A stretch of 64,000 nt of DNA, from contig JAFUEZ010000008.1 in NCBI GenBank assembly GCA_017470115.1, positions 94,484-158,483 of the forward strand, read 5' to 3'. The DNA comes from Bacilli bacterium. Its GTDB lineage: Bacteria > Bacillota_I > Bacilli_A > RFN20 > CAG-826. The position numbers and the translations under genes are program-made. Below, piece after piece: positions 63,562-64,000 of this stretch. The notes beneath the pieces are model-generated. The model worked only from the letters and a program-made list of their open reading frames with translations. It was not told the DNA's origin and searched no databases. Each line of letters starts with the position of its first letter. Within the stretch, counting starts at the first letter, position 1.

Positions 63562-64000
63562 ATGAGTACTAAATTAAATGAAATTCATGATTATTTACGA
63601 AAAATCGGAACACCAAATGAAGAAATTTTAGAAATGGATAAATCAACATTTACTTTAGCTAAAGAAATTGCACAATTTGCCCATCGTATTCAAGAAAGAG
63701 ATAATGGGGAACCTTATTTCAATCATCCAATGCGATTAGTTTCAAAGTTTGAAAAAATTCTTGGCGAGGATGTTTTAGGAAGAGTTGATGAAAACGCGTT
63801 AAGCTACTTAAAAATACCTTATAAGGGAGTTAAAGAAGTCTGCTTGTTGCATGATGTAATAGAAGATACTGAACTTAAATTCGATGATTTGGAAAAAATT
63901 TTTACAGAATGTGGATTTGGTGAATATTATTCGAAGCATATAAAGATTCCTCTTAAATATATCACTCACATAAAGTCTGAAGATTATGAAATTTATGTCA
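63562..64000 (+). CDS. HD-domain protein, RelA/SpoT-hydrolase-like (3' end outside window)
   Basis: The first 146 codons are visible from ATG 63562, which has GAGGAG 8 bases upstream; an ATG at 63556 is too close to the site. The sequence runs AHRIQERDNGEPYFNHPMRL near 35-54 and VCLLHDVIEDTELKFDDLEK near 94-113, the HD metal motif pattern of RelA/SpoT-type (p)ppGpp hydrolases and the related small nucleotide hydrolases. No synthetase part can be judged because the gene runs off the window. Confidence 0.8.
   Translation, partial: MSTKLNEIHDYLRKIGTPNEEILEMDKSTFTLAKEIAQFAHRIQERDNGEPYFNHPMRLVSKFEKILGEDVLGRVDENALSYLKIPYKGVKEVCLLHDVIEDTELKFDDLEKIFTECGFGEYYSKHIKIPLKYITHIKSEDYEIYV

Overview
The window is an AT-rich bacterial chromosome segment that uses the standard code: TGG encodes Trp and TGA is a true stop, for example at the ends of queH and malQ. 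The gene set (RNase J, WhiA, YlbF-RsmD-CoaD synteny, Spx, NAD kinase next to a CYTH protein, YitT, S10 leader, S-box) points to Bacillota, class Bacilli. It looks like one of the small-genome, Mollicutes-related gut lineages, but no 16S gene is present, so this is inference. Many start codons lack a Shine-Dalgarno and sit 6-11 nt after a TATAAT box, which suggests common leaderless or near-leaderless mRNAs.

Layout. 1-3683: 3' end of an unknown gene, prs, and an ABC-F ATPase. 3684-7187: a heavily regulated control region (palindrome inside a promoter, a structured RNA ending in a terminator, and a Phe/Tyr-rich leader peptide with an attenuator) followed by a three-gene TrpXYZ-type ABC importer. 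7214-8740: a secreted nuclease lipoprotein and an unknown protein. 8853-12341: queuosine salvage (candidate preQ1 riboswitch, queT, tgt, queA, queH). 12342-19700: an accessory island with a giant RHS/YD protein, its coupled downstream membrane protein and a PIN/Phd toxin-antitoxin pair. The island is interspersed with two decayed, independently diverged copies of the 3' end of queH. 19776-34751: the S10-spc-alpha ribosomal operon with secY, adk, map, infA and rpoA; rpmD is missing and several proteins carry charged tails. 34909-46494: housekeeping genes (HAD phosphatase, spx, CYTH, NAD kinase, maf, RNase J, deformylase, ylbF-rsmD-coaD, yitT, whiA). 46569-53326: surface proteins, a heavy-metal P-type ATPase with a separate HMA chaperone and ArsR-type repressor, malQ and rimO. 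53509-55367: a solo TnpB, tRNA-Thr and two uncharacterised RNA elements. 55368-64000: a large lipoprotein, a DUF898-like protein, a SAM riboswitch over an orphan 81-residue ORF, fucO-like dehydrogenase, aldo/keto reductase, M13 peptidase, a helix-turn-helix protein and the start of an HD-domain protein.

Themes. The organism appears to scavenge (aromatic amino acid import, preQ1 uptake, extracellular nuclease, intracellular peptidase) and to regulate at the RNA level: a leader-peptide attenuator, an S-box, a candidate preQ1 switch, the S10 leader and at least two unassigned structured RNAs. The most interesting items are the Phe/Tyr attenuator, the queH-flanked accessory island, the S-box controlling an orphan small protein, the roughly 95-residue insertion inside an ABC ATPase, and a dispersed GTTTTGCAGGGTTTTT repeat in intergenic regions.
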